A stretch of 41,673 bases of DNA. Origin: CALOCY01 sp942491975 (GTDB lineage: Bacteria > Bacteroidota > Bacteroidia > Bacteroidales > Prolixibacteraceae). Below the pieces are notes generated by a model. That model was not told where the DNA came from and did not search any database. It was given only the letters and a program-made list of their open reading frames with translations. Shown here in pieces: positions 30,937-39,173 of this stretch. Position 1 is the first letter of the stretch. Each line of letters starts with the position of its first letter. Location of the stretch: positions 1 through 41,673 of the forward strand of contig CALOCY010000001.1 of assembly GCA_942491975.1 (NCBI GenBank), written 5' to 3'. Made by a program: the position numbers and the translations under genes.

Positions 30937-33673
30937 CGAGTACACGCTAGGGAAAACGTACGCCCCCATCAGCTTGATTATTGAGAAGCTCATAGCGCAA
31001 GGGTGCACCGCAGCAGGCCTTGTTGACATTGATGGAACATGGGGCCATGTGCCATTTCACAATGCGTGTCGCAAAGCGGGCATAAAGCCTATGCTCGGTG
31101 TTGATCTTTGTGTTCAAATGATAGACGATTCATTCACGCGCATGTGGTTCTTAGCGCGCAATCCCGACGGTTTAAAAGAACTGTACGGCTTTACAAGCAA
31201 AGCGTTTAAGCAATCGCAAAAGTTCGACAGAAGCGGAACGAAACCGGTTCTCTATGATTTTGATGTGCTAGAAATGAGCAGCAACATCATGCGCTTTTCA
31301 GGTAGCTGTTTAGATGCTGATTTTTTAAGAAAGTGCAATGCTGTTGTTGACATCAATCCGTCGAGTCACGTTGTCAATGCACAGAAACTTACGATTGCTA
31401 AGCGATCACGTTGCTCAATTGTTGAGACTAGTGACAATGACTACGTCTTTGAATGCCCGGATAACTCTATTGCATATGAACTTGCGACTGGATCAAGCCA
31501 CAAATACACGCCACAGTTCATACTAGATGAGCTTTCGCATCAAGACGTAGCTCGCTTACTTGCTGACACAATCGATGATTATTCGCTACCACAATCGCCT
31601 ATGGTTCGATGCGAAGGCGATTTAGAAGGTTTGTGCCGCCAGGGAATAGAAATTAGGAACTTAAATTGGAACGATGTGTACGAAACGCGCCTGCGCTATG
31701 AGCTTGACTTGATACGCTCTAAAGATTTTGAAAGCTATTTTCTCATCGTAGCAGACATGGTACACTTTGCAAAACAGCACATGCTAGTCGGGCCGAGCCG
31801 TGGCTCTGCCGCGGGTTCTCTTGTGTGCTATTTATCGAGAATCACAGAAATAGACCCTACCCAGGCAGGCCTCTTTTTTGAGCGCTTTATAGATGTGACT
31901 CGGACCGACTTACCCGACATCGATTTAGACTTCCCTGATAACAAACGCCATATAGTCTTTGACTATATGTCAGAGAAATACGGAGCAGATCACGTAGCAC
32001 ACATCGGGACAATCTCTCAATTCAAACCGCGCAGCGCTTTGATGAAAGCGTGCAAAGCACTCGACATCCCCTATTCTGCAACTGGCGCTGTTAAAGCTGA
32101 TATGATCGTCCGACAAAAAGCAGATGTGCGCTATAACTTCTGCTTAAAAGATACATTCGAAAGAACAAAATCTGGCCAAAATTTTATTGCAATCTATCCG
32201 CACGCTAAATATGCCGCAATGTTAGAGGGGCACGCATCTCACACCGGTGTGCACGCGGCTGGGCTATTAGTCTCTACAGAGCCACTAACCAACTTTTGCA
32301 CAGTGACGCGCGAGGGAATTGCACAGATTGATAAGCATTCAGCAGAAACACTAGGATTACTCAAAATCGATGTTCTGGGTCTTCGCACGCTCAGTATATT
32401 AGAAGATAGCGGCGTTGATATTGATTGGTACAACTTGCCGCTAGATGATCAAGCGACATATGATGTGCTTAACGCACAGCGGTTGAGCAACATATTTCAG
32501 TTCGACGGTCGTGCTATGCGCAATGTGAGCCGACAAGTTCACTTTGATAATATTGAAGACATTGACGCTGTAACGGCTTTAGCACGCCCTGGCCCGCTCG
32601 ATAGCGGTGTTGCTGAAAAGTACATTAAACGCAAGCGTGGTGCGCAATATATGCCACTCCACCCTCTCGTTGATCAACATATGAGCAAAACGTACGGACT
32701 GCCGATCTATCAAGAGCAGACATTGGCCATTGTGAGAGAGATTGGGCAATTTGGTTGGGAAGATACAACGGCTATCCGAAAAGCGATTAGTAAAAGCTTT
32801 GGGGGCGAGTTCTTTGAAACATATTACGAAAAGTTCAAAGACGGTGCAATGAGCCAGGGGTTGACTGAAGACGAGGCCAGAACTGTGTGGGAATTGATCA
32901 ACGCTATGGGGTCGTGGCAGATGAACAAAGCGCACACCTACAGCTATGCCGTGCTCAGTTATTGGACAGCTTATCTTAAAGCGCATCATCCCGTGGAATT
33001 TGCAGCGGCTAATCTTCGAAGTGCAAAAGACGAAGAAAGTGCCATCCGGCTTTTACGTGAAATCGATGCTGAGGGCATAAAATACGTCCCGTTTGACATA
33101 AACAAGTCGCGAGCGAACTGGTCAGCGCACGGAGGTGTTCTGTACGGCGGCTTTACAGCACTCAAGGGGATTGCTGAGATCACCGCAAATAAGTACGTGG
33201 CTGCACGGGATGCAGGGCTTTTTACACAAAATCAGCTTAGCAAGATCATGAATGCATACAATCCTTTTAGTGACATCTATCCGATCCGTACGCGCTTTCA
33301 ACACTACTATGACGCCCCAAATGAAAACGGCATCGGGTGCAGTGTTAGCTTTATTAAAGATTTAGAAGATATCCCGCACAAACAACAGCGCGTCTTTATT
33401 GCAAGGATATTGTACATTAATAAAAGGAACGTGAATGATGAGGAAAATATTCAAAAAAGGGGTGGACTTTTAGAAAAGGAATCGTTAGAATATATAGACA
33501 TTAGATTTGAAGATGACACCGGCCAAATCGGTGGTCGACTATCTAAGTTCGACTATCCTCGTGATGGGCAACGATTATTATGTGTGCCAATTGGCTCTTA
33601 TGTTTTGATAAGAGCCTCTTTTTTTAATGGGATACGCTATGCCTTTGTTAACAAGTGGAAGATATTGGAATGA
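30914..33673 (+). CDS. dnaE: DNA polymerase III alpha (DnaE-like) replicase
   Basis: The 919-residue protein is a C-family polymerase. It shows GPSRGSAAGSLV (293-304), PDIDLDF (334-340; catalytic D335 or D337 and D339), KIDVLGLRTL (D485, third aspartate) and HTGVHAAG (442-449). The N-terminal PHP domain is recognisable (GIKPMLGVDL) but its HxHS start reads KIRS and LTDH reads LVDI, so metal sites are lost and PHP proofreading is unlikely. At 919 residues it is shorter than host DnaE (about 1,160), and no clear clamp-binding motif is seen. It ends by overlapping a nuclease gene. Confidence 0.93.
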   Translation: MIQLKIRSEYTLGKTYAPISLIIEKLIAQGCTAAGLVDIDGTWGHVPFHNACRKAGIKPMLGVDLCVQMIDDSFTRMWFLARNPDGLKELYGFTSKAFKQSQKFDRSGTKPVLYDFDVLEMSSNIMRFSGSCLDADFLRKCNAVVDINPSSHVVNAQKLTIAKRSRCSIVETSDNDYVFECPDNSIAYELATGSSHKYTPQFILDELSHQDVARLLADTIDDYSLPQSPMVRCEGDLEGLCRQGIEIRNLNWNDVYETRLRYELDLIRSKDFESYFLIVADMVHFAKQHMLVGPSRGSAAGSLVCYLSRITEIDPTQAGLFFERFIDVTRTDLPDIDLDFPDNKRHIVFDYMSEKYGADHVAHIGTISQFKPRSALMKACKALDIPYSATGAVKADMIVRQKADVRYNFCLKDTFERTKSGQNFIAIYPHAKYAAMLEGHASHTGVHAAGLLVSTEPLTNFCTVTREGIAQIDKHSAETLGLLKIDVLGLRTLSILEDSGVDIDWYNLPLDDQATYDVLNAQRLSNIFQFDGRAMRNVSRQVHFDNIEDIDAVTALARPGPLDSGVAEKYIKRKRGAQYMPLHPLVDQHMSKTYGLPIYQEQTLAIVREIGQFGWEDTTAIRKAISKSFGGEFFETYYEKFKDGAMSQGLTEDEARTVWELINAMGSWQMNKAHTYSYAVLSYWTAYLKAHHPVEFAAANLRSAKDEESAIRLLREIDAEGIKYVPFDINKSRANWSAHGGVLYGGFTALKGIAEITANKYVAARDAGLFTQNQLSKIMNAYNPFSDIYPIRTRFQHYYDAPNENGIGCSVSFIKDLEDIPHKQQRVFIARILYINKRNVNDEENIQKRGGLLEKESLEYIDIRFEDDTGQIGGRLSKFDYPRDGQRLLCVPIGSYVLIRASFFNGIRYAFVNKWKILE
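33593..33625 (+). terminator. Intrinsic terminator inside the dnaE coding sequence
   Basis: GGCTCTTAT (33593-33601), a 6-base loop and ATAAGAGCC (33608-33616) give a perfect 9-base-pair stem, followed by TC and seven Ts (33619-33625). It lies within codons for GSYVLIRASFF, about 50 bases before the stop. It could limit transcription of the nuclease, helicase and accessory genes; coupled translation could disrupt the hairpin. Confidence 0.65.
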
Positions 33674-34089
33674 GTGAGCGTACAGATTACCATTTGTTAC
33701 GCAAAAAAATGCTATTGCCCGGTGACAGAATAGATCGAATTGAAAACCTTATCTCGTCCGGCATACCGGACATAAACTTTTGTGCAAACGGCGTCGAAAG
33801 TTGGATAGAACAAAAAACTGCTAAAGAGCCGATGCGGCACGATACAACACTGCTAAATTATAAAATCAGTCAGAATCAAAAGAATTGGTTTATTCGTCAA
33901 ATGAGAGCGCGGGGTCGCGCATTTTTTTTAATTACTACTGACAAGCGTTGGGTTTTAATTAGCGGTTCTTTTGCGGATTTCATTAATGATATGAGCGTCA
34001 GAGAAATACTTGACAACTGCATTTGGACAACTCTAAAGCCGATCCAATCTGATCAGTGGGTTTACTTAAGAGAGGCACTTATAGCATGA
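33670..34089 (+). CDS. PD-(D/E)xK nuclease (VRR-NUC-like)
   Basis: 139 residues from ATG 33670, overlapping the dnaE stop. The core motifs are PD (33-34, in GIPDINF), ExK as E47-Q48-K49 (WIEQK) and a following SQNQKNWFIRQMRARG, a typical VRR-NUC-like layout for structure-selective or resolvase-like nucleases. ITTDKRW forms the last strand. It probably acts on branched replication intermediates. Metal-binding residues are intact. Confidence 0.72.
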   Translation: MSERTDYHLLRKKMLLPGDRIDRIENLISSGIPDINFCANGVESWIEQKTAKEPMRHDTTLLNYKISQNQKNWFIRQMRARGRAFFLITTDKRWVLISGSFADFINDMSVREILDNCIWTTLKPIQSDQWVYLREALIA

Positions 34090-34490
34090 ACGAGTGGGAC
34101 GAGCTAGAGCGATTTGATAATCGCGGCGCGCGAGTATCAGGATCAACGATTAAAATTACTAATCAATTAGCACTTTACTTTTCGTCTGGCTTTTTGCATA
34201 AAGCCAACGCTCAAGTTGGAACACACGAATACTGCGTACTTTATTACTCCCCAATCAAAAAAGCGATTGTGATTGATTTCGTTGAAGACCCGCAGTATTG
34301 CTGCGGGCAAAATGAAGATAGTGCGCTTAAAATGACTATTAAGAGAAGCTGCGCTCAAGTATCTGCTAGATCTTTTTTTCATCACAACATGATAAATGTT
34401 GAAGCGAACATCGGGAAAGCATTTACACCTCAACTGACATTTATACCCAAACTTGAAAAGCATCTGTGGACTATCTTTTTAGATGACTGA
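34086..34490 (+). CDS. Hypothetical protein between nuclease and helicase
   Basis: 134 residues from ATG 34086 (MNEWDELERFDNRGAR), overlapping the nuclease stop. It contains FFHHNMINVEANIGKAF and two short Cys-containing segments (YCVLYYS, YCCGQN). A perfect 7-bp hairpin (34289-34307) lies in its coding sequence. No family recognised; four-base and eight-base overlaps on each side suggest it works with the nuclease and helicase. Confidence 0.6.
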   Translation: MNEWDELERFDNRGARVSGSTIKITNQLALYFSSGFLHKANAQVGTHEYCVLYYSPIKKAIVIDFVEDPQYCCGQNEDSALKMTIKRSCAQVSARSFFHHNMINVEANIGKAFTPQLTFIPKLEKHLWTIFLDD

Positions 34491-36000
34491 TCCGCGTAGC
34501 AAATTTAAAACAACACCGTACTCTCATCAACTTAAATGCTTGAATCATTTTGGGAAGTGGAATGCGTTTGCGCTGCTCGCAGAAATGGGCACTGGCAAAA
34601 CGTGGATCATTATCAATAATATTGCTGATTTGTGGTCTTCTGGCGACGTTGACAGCGTGCTTGTTCTCGCCCCCAACGGCGTGCACACAAATTGGGTTTT
34701 AAAAGAAATACCCAATCACATGCCCGATTGGGTCAGAATACGATACGCCGCATGGTCATCAACGGCAAAGAAAAAAGCAAAGACCGCGTTAGATAAGTTA
34801 TTCGACACTCCCTACGATGGGGAGTGTAGAGTGCTAACAATGAACTGGGAAGCGCTTCAAACTAAACGAGGCTTTGAATTCGCAGAGAAATTTGCTAAAA
34901 CATCTATGAACTTGATGATTGTATGTGACGAGAGTGATGCGATCAAAAACCCCTCTGCCGCACGGACTAAAGCACTAAACAAGCTAAAGCCGTACAGCAA
35001 GTATCGACGTATCATGACAGGCACACCGATCAACAACGCTCCGTTTGATGCTTATGCGCAGTTCAACTTCTTAGATGAGAGTATTTTACAAACGACGAGT
35101 TTTTATGCGTTTAAAGCAGAATACGCACAGATGTTGCAGCCCGGGGATCGCTTGCTCGATTCGATACAGAAGAAAGCCGGCACGCGCTTTACACCGCAAG
35201 TTGTTGCGCGGGACAACGATGGCAAGCCCATATATCGCAATTTAGATCGTTTAGCAAAGCTTATCGACCCGTATTGTTTTCGTGTGCTTAAAAAAGATTG
35301 TTTAGATTTGCCGGACAAGATTTACAAAACGATTTATTTCGATTTGACAAAAGAGCAAAGTGCGATTTACAAAAAAGCAAAAGACGAGTGTCGTCTAGTT
35401 GTTGCTAATAATGAAGAAACATCGTTTAATAAGCTTGTCTCTTTAATGAAATTAGCACAAATAACGTCTGGCTATTATACGCATGAGTTTTCAGACGGGC
35501 CGGTTCGCATTGAGGGGAAGAATCCAAAATTAAATTTGTTGATTGATCGAGTCAAAAAAATCATCGAAAGCGGCGAGAAGATTATTATTTGGGCAAAGTA
35601 TCGCGTTGAGATCAGTGATATTGTATCTTTGTTAGTCGAAAACGGCATTGCACACGTAGAATATCACGGCGGAGTGGGGAAAGAGGATAGAGTTTGTGCA
35701 ATTGATCAGTTTCAATCCGGTGACGCTAAAGTCTTCGTCGGCAATCAACAGGCTGGCGGCACTGGCATCACCTTGACAGCTGCAAGCTATATGATATACT
35801 TTAGTAACAACTTTAGCTTACGTGATCGTTTGCAAAGTGAAGACAGAGCACATAGAATTGGACAGACAAAGAATGTTACGTACATAAATTTGGCAGCTAA
35901 AGGCACCATTGATGAAGTTATCATTGATGCATTAGCGAAGAAAAAGAATATTGCCGATCAAATCGTTGATCGTGCAGCGAGCAGTGGCTATCTCGATTAA
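34483..36000 (+). CDS. SNF2-family helicase/translocase
   Basis: The 505-residue protein carries the full superfamily-2 SNF2 set: motif Q-like YSHQ (13-16), Walker A AEMGTGKT (33-40), motif Ia VLVLAPNGVHTNW, motif II CDESDAIKNPSAARTKA (DESD 149-152), motif III MTGTP (178-182) and motif VI SEDRAHRIGQ (452-461). The length fits SMARCAL1-like minimal translocases, which remodel forks and anneal DNA. In this operon it probably helps the DnaE replisome start or restart. Overlaps the upstream gene by 8 bases. Confidence 0.92.
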   Translation: MTDPRSKFKTTPYSHQLKCLNHFGKWNAFALLAEMGTGKTWIIINNIADLWSSGDVDSVLVLAPNGVHTNWVLKEIPNHMPDWVRIRYAAWSSTAKKKAKTALDKLFDTPYDGECRVLTMNWEALQTKRGFEFAEKFAKTSMNLMIVCDESDAIKNPSAARTKALNKLKPYSKYRRIMTGTPINNAPFDAYAQFNFLDESILQTTSFYAFKAEYAQMLQPGDRLLDSIQKKAGTRFTPQVVARDNDGKPIYRNLDRLAKLIDPYCFRVLKKDCLDLPDKIYKTIYFDLTKEQSAIYKKAKDECRLVVANNEETSFNKLVSLMKLAQITSGYYTHEFSDGPVRIEGKNPKLNLLIDRVKKIIESGEKIIIWAKYRVEISDIVSLLVENGIAHVEYHGGVGKEDRVCAIDQFQSGDAKVFVGNQQAGGTGITLTAASYMIYFSNNFSLRDRLQSEDRAHRIGQTKNVTYINLAAKGTIDEVIIDALAKKKNIADQIVDRAASSGYLD

Positions 36001-36016
36001 CAAATTGGAGATAGAC

Positions 36017-36193
36017 ATGAGAAAGAGAGTAAGGATAAGCGCAGCGTTTTTAATGTTGATTAGCATAGTGTTGTGCTATTCGATGAGTTTTGAAGATGCG
36101 AAGAGTGAAGACGCGCAATATTGCAGCATGGTGCATGCGTGGTATAATGATAAAAACGCGGGTTGGCCGCCTTTTAAAAGCATTAGATGTTAG
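36017..36193 (+). CDS. Small exported protein
   Basis: 58 residues from ATG 36017 with GGAG upstream. It has a basic start and hydrophobic core (MRKRVRISAAFLMLISIVLCYSM) like a signal peptide, then AQYCSMVHAWYNDKNAGWPPF with a final Cys, a pattern I associate with small periplasmic phage proteins. Two cysteines may form a disulphide after export. Function unknown. Confidence 0.6.
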   Translation: MRKRVRISAAFLMLISIVLCYSMSFEDAKSEDAQYCSMVHAWYNDKNAGWPPFKSIRC

Positions 36194-36234
36194 ATAAGGA
36201 TTAAGAGAGCATTGCTTTAAAGTATGGTCGAGTA

Positions 36235-36270
36235 ATTCCTAGGTCCCAGGTTCGAGTCCTGTTAGGCCCA
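36235..36270 (+). other. tRNA 3'-end-like fragment (possible attachment-site core or tRNA remnant)
   Basis: The sequence resembles the variable loop, T arm (stem CCAGG/CCTGT, loop TTCGAGT at 36251-36257) and acceptor 3' strand (TAGGCCC plus discriminator A) of a bacterial tRNA. No matching GGGCCTA is found within 80 bases upstream and CCA is not encoded, so it is not a whole tRNA. It lies in a 103-base intergenic gap. Many temperate phages carry such fragments at attP, but no integrase is seen here. Confidence 0.55.
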
Positions 36271-36296
36271 TTTTATTAAATTATAGGATATATAGT

Positions 36297-36707
36297 ATGA
36301 CAACTACAGCAGCAGCGGAAAGATATTTGAATGAACACTTGAGCAAATCGCTTGGAAAAGGCTACGCAGTTTACAATCCACATAATAAGCCGTTATGTGA
36401 GCTTCCAAAGATTTATGGGTTTAATAACGGTGGTAGTCCGGAATGGCTAGATGCTGTTTTGTTGGCTGAAGATGGTACTTGCCTTGGGCGTCATGTGTGC
36501 TCACACGAGGGCTATATGCCACACGACTTAGGCGTCTTAGAAGGCAGCGCGCCTGATAGACATGCAGCTTTTAAAAAACACTATCCTGATGGATACGCCA
36601 TGGATTTTGTGCCTTATGATAATTGTTCGTCTCATAAAGGTCTCAATAAAGCTCTTGAGCTTAATGAAAAAATGGCATTAGAAAATAAATCTAAAGAGGA
36701 TATGTAA
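36297..36707 (+). CDS. Hypothetical cytoplasmic protein
   Basis: The 136-residue protein (MTTTAAAERYLNEHLSKSLG) contains ALNEK-like helices at the end and HVCSHEGYMPHDLGVL with His/Cys residues. No export signal. It is the first gene after the tRNA-like fragment and has a poor ribosome binding site. No function recognised. Confidence 0.6.
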   Translation: MTTTAAAERYLNEHLSKSLGKGYAVYNPHNKPLCELPKIYGFNNGGSPEWLDAVLLAEDGTCLGRHVCSHEGYMPHDLGVLEGSAPDRHAAFKKHYPDGYAMDFVPYDNCSSHKGLNKALELNEKMALENKSKEDM

Positions 36708-36968
36708 ATGAAAAAAGATCTGCCCATGCTTTGTGTATTTAGTGGCAACCTTGAGATTGAAGAGTCGTTTGATGGGTTGTTTGATCGGTATGTTGATGGA
36801 TGTTTCATTTACAACTTTAGCTTCACTGATGGAATTGATAGGCCCGTCTCTTTCTCTACAGATGACGTTGACATAGATGAGCTTTATCTAGACTCAATGG
36901 AGAACATAATTGAATTGATTAGGAAATTTGGCACAGATAACATAAAGGTTATTGAAAATGAAGATTGA
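36708..36968 (+). CDS. Acidic hypothetical protein
   Basis: The 86-residue protein (MKKDLPMLCVFSGNLEIEESFDG) follows the previous stop without a gap and is strongly acidic (DDVDIDELYLDSMENIIELIRKFG). Acidic small early proteins may bind basic partners or mimic DNA, but there is no specific evidence. Its end overlaps the membrane-protein gene. Confidence 0.6.
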   Translation: MKKDLPMLCVFSGNLEIEESFDGLFDRYVDGCFIYNFSFTDGIDRPVSFSTDDVDIDELYLDSMENIIELIRKFGTDNIKVIENED

Positions 36969-37167
36969 AATAAAAGAGTCGTTCTTGGCTGTTGCTTTTA
37001 TAGTGCTTCTAGTGATAAAGCTTACAGGATTGGCGCACATAAGCTGGTTCGTTGTGTTTTCTCCTGCGCTTATTTATCTGGCAATAGTGTGCATTGCGAT
37101 TTTTGTTACGCTACTACTTCTTTTTGTTGCTTTTATTAAATTCATTATAAGGAATTACTATGACTAA
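36958..37167 (+). CDS. Small two-span membrane protein
   Basis: 69 residues from ATG 36958 (MKIEIKESFLAVAFIVLLVIK). Two hydrophobic segments (about residues 9-24 and 31-62, the second possibly two spans) occupy most of the protein, ending FIKFIIRNYYD. It overlaps both neighbours by 8-11 bases. Role unknown; membrane-active early proteins may modify the envelope or block superinfection. Confidence 0.6.
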   Translation: MKIEIKESFLAVAFIVLLVIKLTGLAHISWFVVFSPALIYLAIVCIAIFVTLLLLFVAFIKFIIRNYYD

Positions 37168-37444
37168 CCAACCCGTTCCGTTTCCTGAGAATTTGCCTTT
37201 TGATATTCAACATAGAGATACTAACGAAATGAGCATTAGGTTTTGGGCTATACCAGTTTCTCTTAGGCATGGGGATTCTTGGGTCCTTCGAGTTTCAATT
37301 CATTATTGTATTGAAACTAACAGGTGGTCTATTTACCCGATTGTAGATTTTTTTTCCACTGATCCTATTGAATTTTATTATGGCAATTGTACAGTCGATA
37401 TGGAATCCATGTGCCAAAAGATTAATGAACTATTAAATAACTAA
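37160..37444 (+). CDS. Paralogous protein A sharing MTNQPVPFPENLPF start
   Basis: The 94-residue protein begins MTNQPVPFPENLPFDIQHRD, followed by alternating strands rich in Trp and Tyr. It shares the first 14 residues exactly with the next gene, 12 bases downstream of its stop. This looks like a local tandem duplication or domain swap. No family recognised. Confidence 0.6.
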   Translation: MTNQPVPFPENLPFDIQHRDTNEMSIRFWAIPVSLRHGDSWVLRVSIHYCIETNRWSIYPIVDFFSTDPIEFYYGNCTVDMESMCQKINELLNN

Positions 37445-37456
37445 GGAGTAGACTAA

Positions 37457-38059
37457 ATGACTAATCAACCTGTACCGTTTCCTGAGAATTTGCCTTTTGG
37501 AATGTATGATCGTGTGGAGCTTACAAACGGATACCTCAGTGTTTTTTGCATACAAAATTCCCTGCGCGTTAAAGTCGTCTATTGGCCGAACAAAGATATT
37601 TGGTATATTCAAGATTTAACACAAGACAAATCCCCCGTCGATGAATACCTTTTTATGAACACATCAATAAGCATGATTAAAATGTGCACTAAAATTCAAG
37701 CACTACTCAATCCCGAAGTCACAAAGCGTAGTGCTGAAATTGAAGCAGTGTACTCAAAACATAAGAAGGCAAAGCTACTCATTGCGTTTAAAGAACTGTT
37801 CGAAAAAAGCACTCCTAGCGGCATTGATTGTTTCTACTCCCCGGCGACTAGTAATACCGTGCCGAGCGTTAAAATTTCATGTCCAGAAATTAATCAAAAA
37901 ACAGTCAGTGTTTTAATTTGTGAAGGAAATTTCCAAGCAAACACTTATGATATCGGAAAGAACACGCATTCTTGGGTGTTTAAAGAAAATAAACTTGTTA
38001 ATATGAAAAACTCAATCTTGTTTTACTTGCTTGAATTGGATCATCCTAATCATGATTAA
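37457..38059 (+). CDS. Paralogous protein B sharing MTNQPVPFPENLPF start
   Basis: The 200-residue protein repeats the N-terminus of the previous gene and adds a longer body (VKVVYWPNKDIWYIQDL) and a helix-rich basic middle (VTKRSAEIEAVYSKHKKAKLLIAFKELF). The first half parallels the whole of protein A (both have an S/CTKIQALLN / CQKINELLN helix), so A may be a shortened copy. Function unknown. Confidence 0.6.
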   Translation: MTNQPVPFPENLPFGMYDRVELTNGYLSVFCIQNSLRVKVVYWPNKDIWYIQDLTQDKSPVDEYLFMNTSISMIKMCTKIQALLNPEVTKRSAEIEAVYSKHKKAKLLIAFKELFEKSTPSGIDCFYSPATSNTVPSVKISCPEINQKTVSVLICEGNFQANTYDIGKNTHSWVFKENKLVNMKNSILFYLLELDHPNHD

Positions 38060-38426
38060 AGGAATATGGCTCTTCATGCTAAAGACGGTGATACTGTGTT
38101 TGTTTTCGCTATTTGTCTATGCCGCTAGCATAAAGCTGGTGCTCTATGCGATGAACTTTTGGCCAACACACAAAGTGCACTTTACAATCTTGCATCAAGA
38201 GCATGTTGTAAAGCCGGCGTATATTCGATCTGTTGTTTGGACAGATATTGGTGTATTTGACAACAGAGATTCAAAATACCACAACAAGGTCAATTCATTC
38301 TCAATGATTGGCTATATCCAGACGCACATTGGGTGTGACTGCACGGCTGAAGTTTACGGGTTCAGAAATTACTGGCCTACGATGTTTAGTTTCTTTCCTA
38401 ATATTGTTGAGTTGGAGTGTGAGTGA
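38052..38426 (+). CDS. Hypothetical membrane protein
   Basis: About 124 residues from ATG 38052 (MIKGIWLFMLKTVILCLFSLFVYA). An N-terminal membrane or signal segment is followed by a soluble domain containing HQEHVVKPAY and CDCTAEVYGF. The gene ends with the codons for LECE, the last part of the repeated TGGAGTGTGAGTGATG cassette that also provides the next start. Confidence 0.55.
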   Translation: MIKGIWLFMLKTVILCLFSLFVYAASIKLVLYAMNFWPTHKVHFTILHQEHVVKPAYIRSVVWTDIGVFDNRDSKYHNKVNSFSMIGYIQTHIGCDCTAEVYGFRNYWPTMFSFFPNIVELECE

Positions 38427-38863
38427 TGAAACGAGAGTTCAAAGTTATTGAAAACGGCGTTGAAAAAATGAGTTTTTTTGTTGCTAATCGAGACCTTATT
38501 TTTAGCTTCAAATTTTACAGTGGAAAAGGTGATCTTTTAGATACTGTTGAAATGGGACAGCATATTGACCATATCCGAGACGTTTGTAAACATCCATTTT
38601 CTGTAGACCAAATAGCAGAAGACTTTATGGGCATGTATCGTTACCAAGTGGCCGCTAAAAGCAATGATATTTTTGATGACCTAAACGTTCTTAATTTTAT
38701 TAAGAGTGGTGTTTCTTGTGTGATGTTTCCGGAAACCATTGGGTTTGATTCTATGAAAAAAGATGTTGAGTTTTTTTGGAAATTCGCGTCATTAGATGCA
38801 GATATAAAAAACAAAATTCAAAATTTACTTGAACAGTGGAGCGTGAGTGATGAAAAAGTTTAA
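38426..38863 (+). CDS. Hypothetical protein downstream of first cassette
   Basis: 145 residues from ATG 38426 (MKREFKVIENGVEKMSFFVANRD). It is mixed alpha/beta with HIDHIRDVCKHPFSVDQIAEDF and ends in an acidic helix (LLEQWSVSDEKV). Start and stop are set by two copies of the 16-base junction cassette. No function recognised. Confidence 0.55.
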   Translation: MKREFKVIENGVEKMSFFVANRDLIFSFKFYSGKGDLLDTVEMGQHIDHIRDVCKHPFSVDQIAEDFMGMYRYQVAAKSNDIFDDLNVLNFIKSGVSCVMFPETIGFDSMKKDVEFFWKFASLDADIKNKIQNLLEQWSVSDEKV

Positions 38864-39173
38864 GAATAGACCTAGATATGTAATTGTCGACATTGAAATG
38901 TATGCTACAAGCCATTATACATTTTTAATTAAATTACAACTTGAAGGTTCAGGTGAGGGGTATTCAGAATATATCGGTGACGTTTTATGTACTTATCCCA
39001 TTGAAATGTTTAAAGCATGGTGCAAGGAAAATTGTATCGCAGAGCCTACTAAAAAAATTACTGATCCTATAAATTATTTTGTTGAAAAGACATTTAATTG
39101 TGGGTTAATACCCGCAATTATACATAGGGAGAATCACATGCGAGCTTTCATGGACGGTTTGGAGTGTGAGTGA
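38850..39173 (+). CDS. Hypothetical protein downstream of second cassette
   Basis: 107 residues from ATG 38850 (MKKFKNRPRYVIVDIEMYA), overlapping the previous gene by 14 bases. It has KAWCKENC and a final GLECE. Between two cassette copies and before HTH genes; it might be a partner of the HigA-like regulator downstream, but there is no HigB signature. Confidence 0.55.
   Translation: MKKFKNRPRYVIVDIEMYATSHYTFLIKLQLEGSGEGYSEYIGDVLCTYPIEMFKAWCKENCIAEPTKKITDPINYFVEKTFNCGLIPAIIHRENHMRAFMDGLECE

Noticed and set aside
32579..32989. 136-codon minus-strand frame
   Set aside because: Antisense to the catalytic core of the DnaE-like gene, which is clearly coding.
36195..36270. Complete tRNA gene, possibly with an ochre-suppressor anticodon loop (CTTTAAA)
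   Set aside because: No acceptor 5' strand pairs with TAGGCCC and the anticodon stem would have two mismatches; only the 3' part is tRNA-like.
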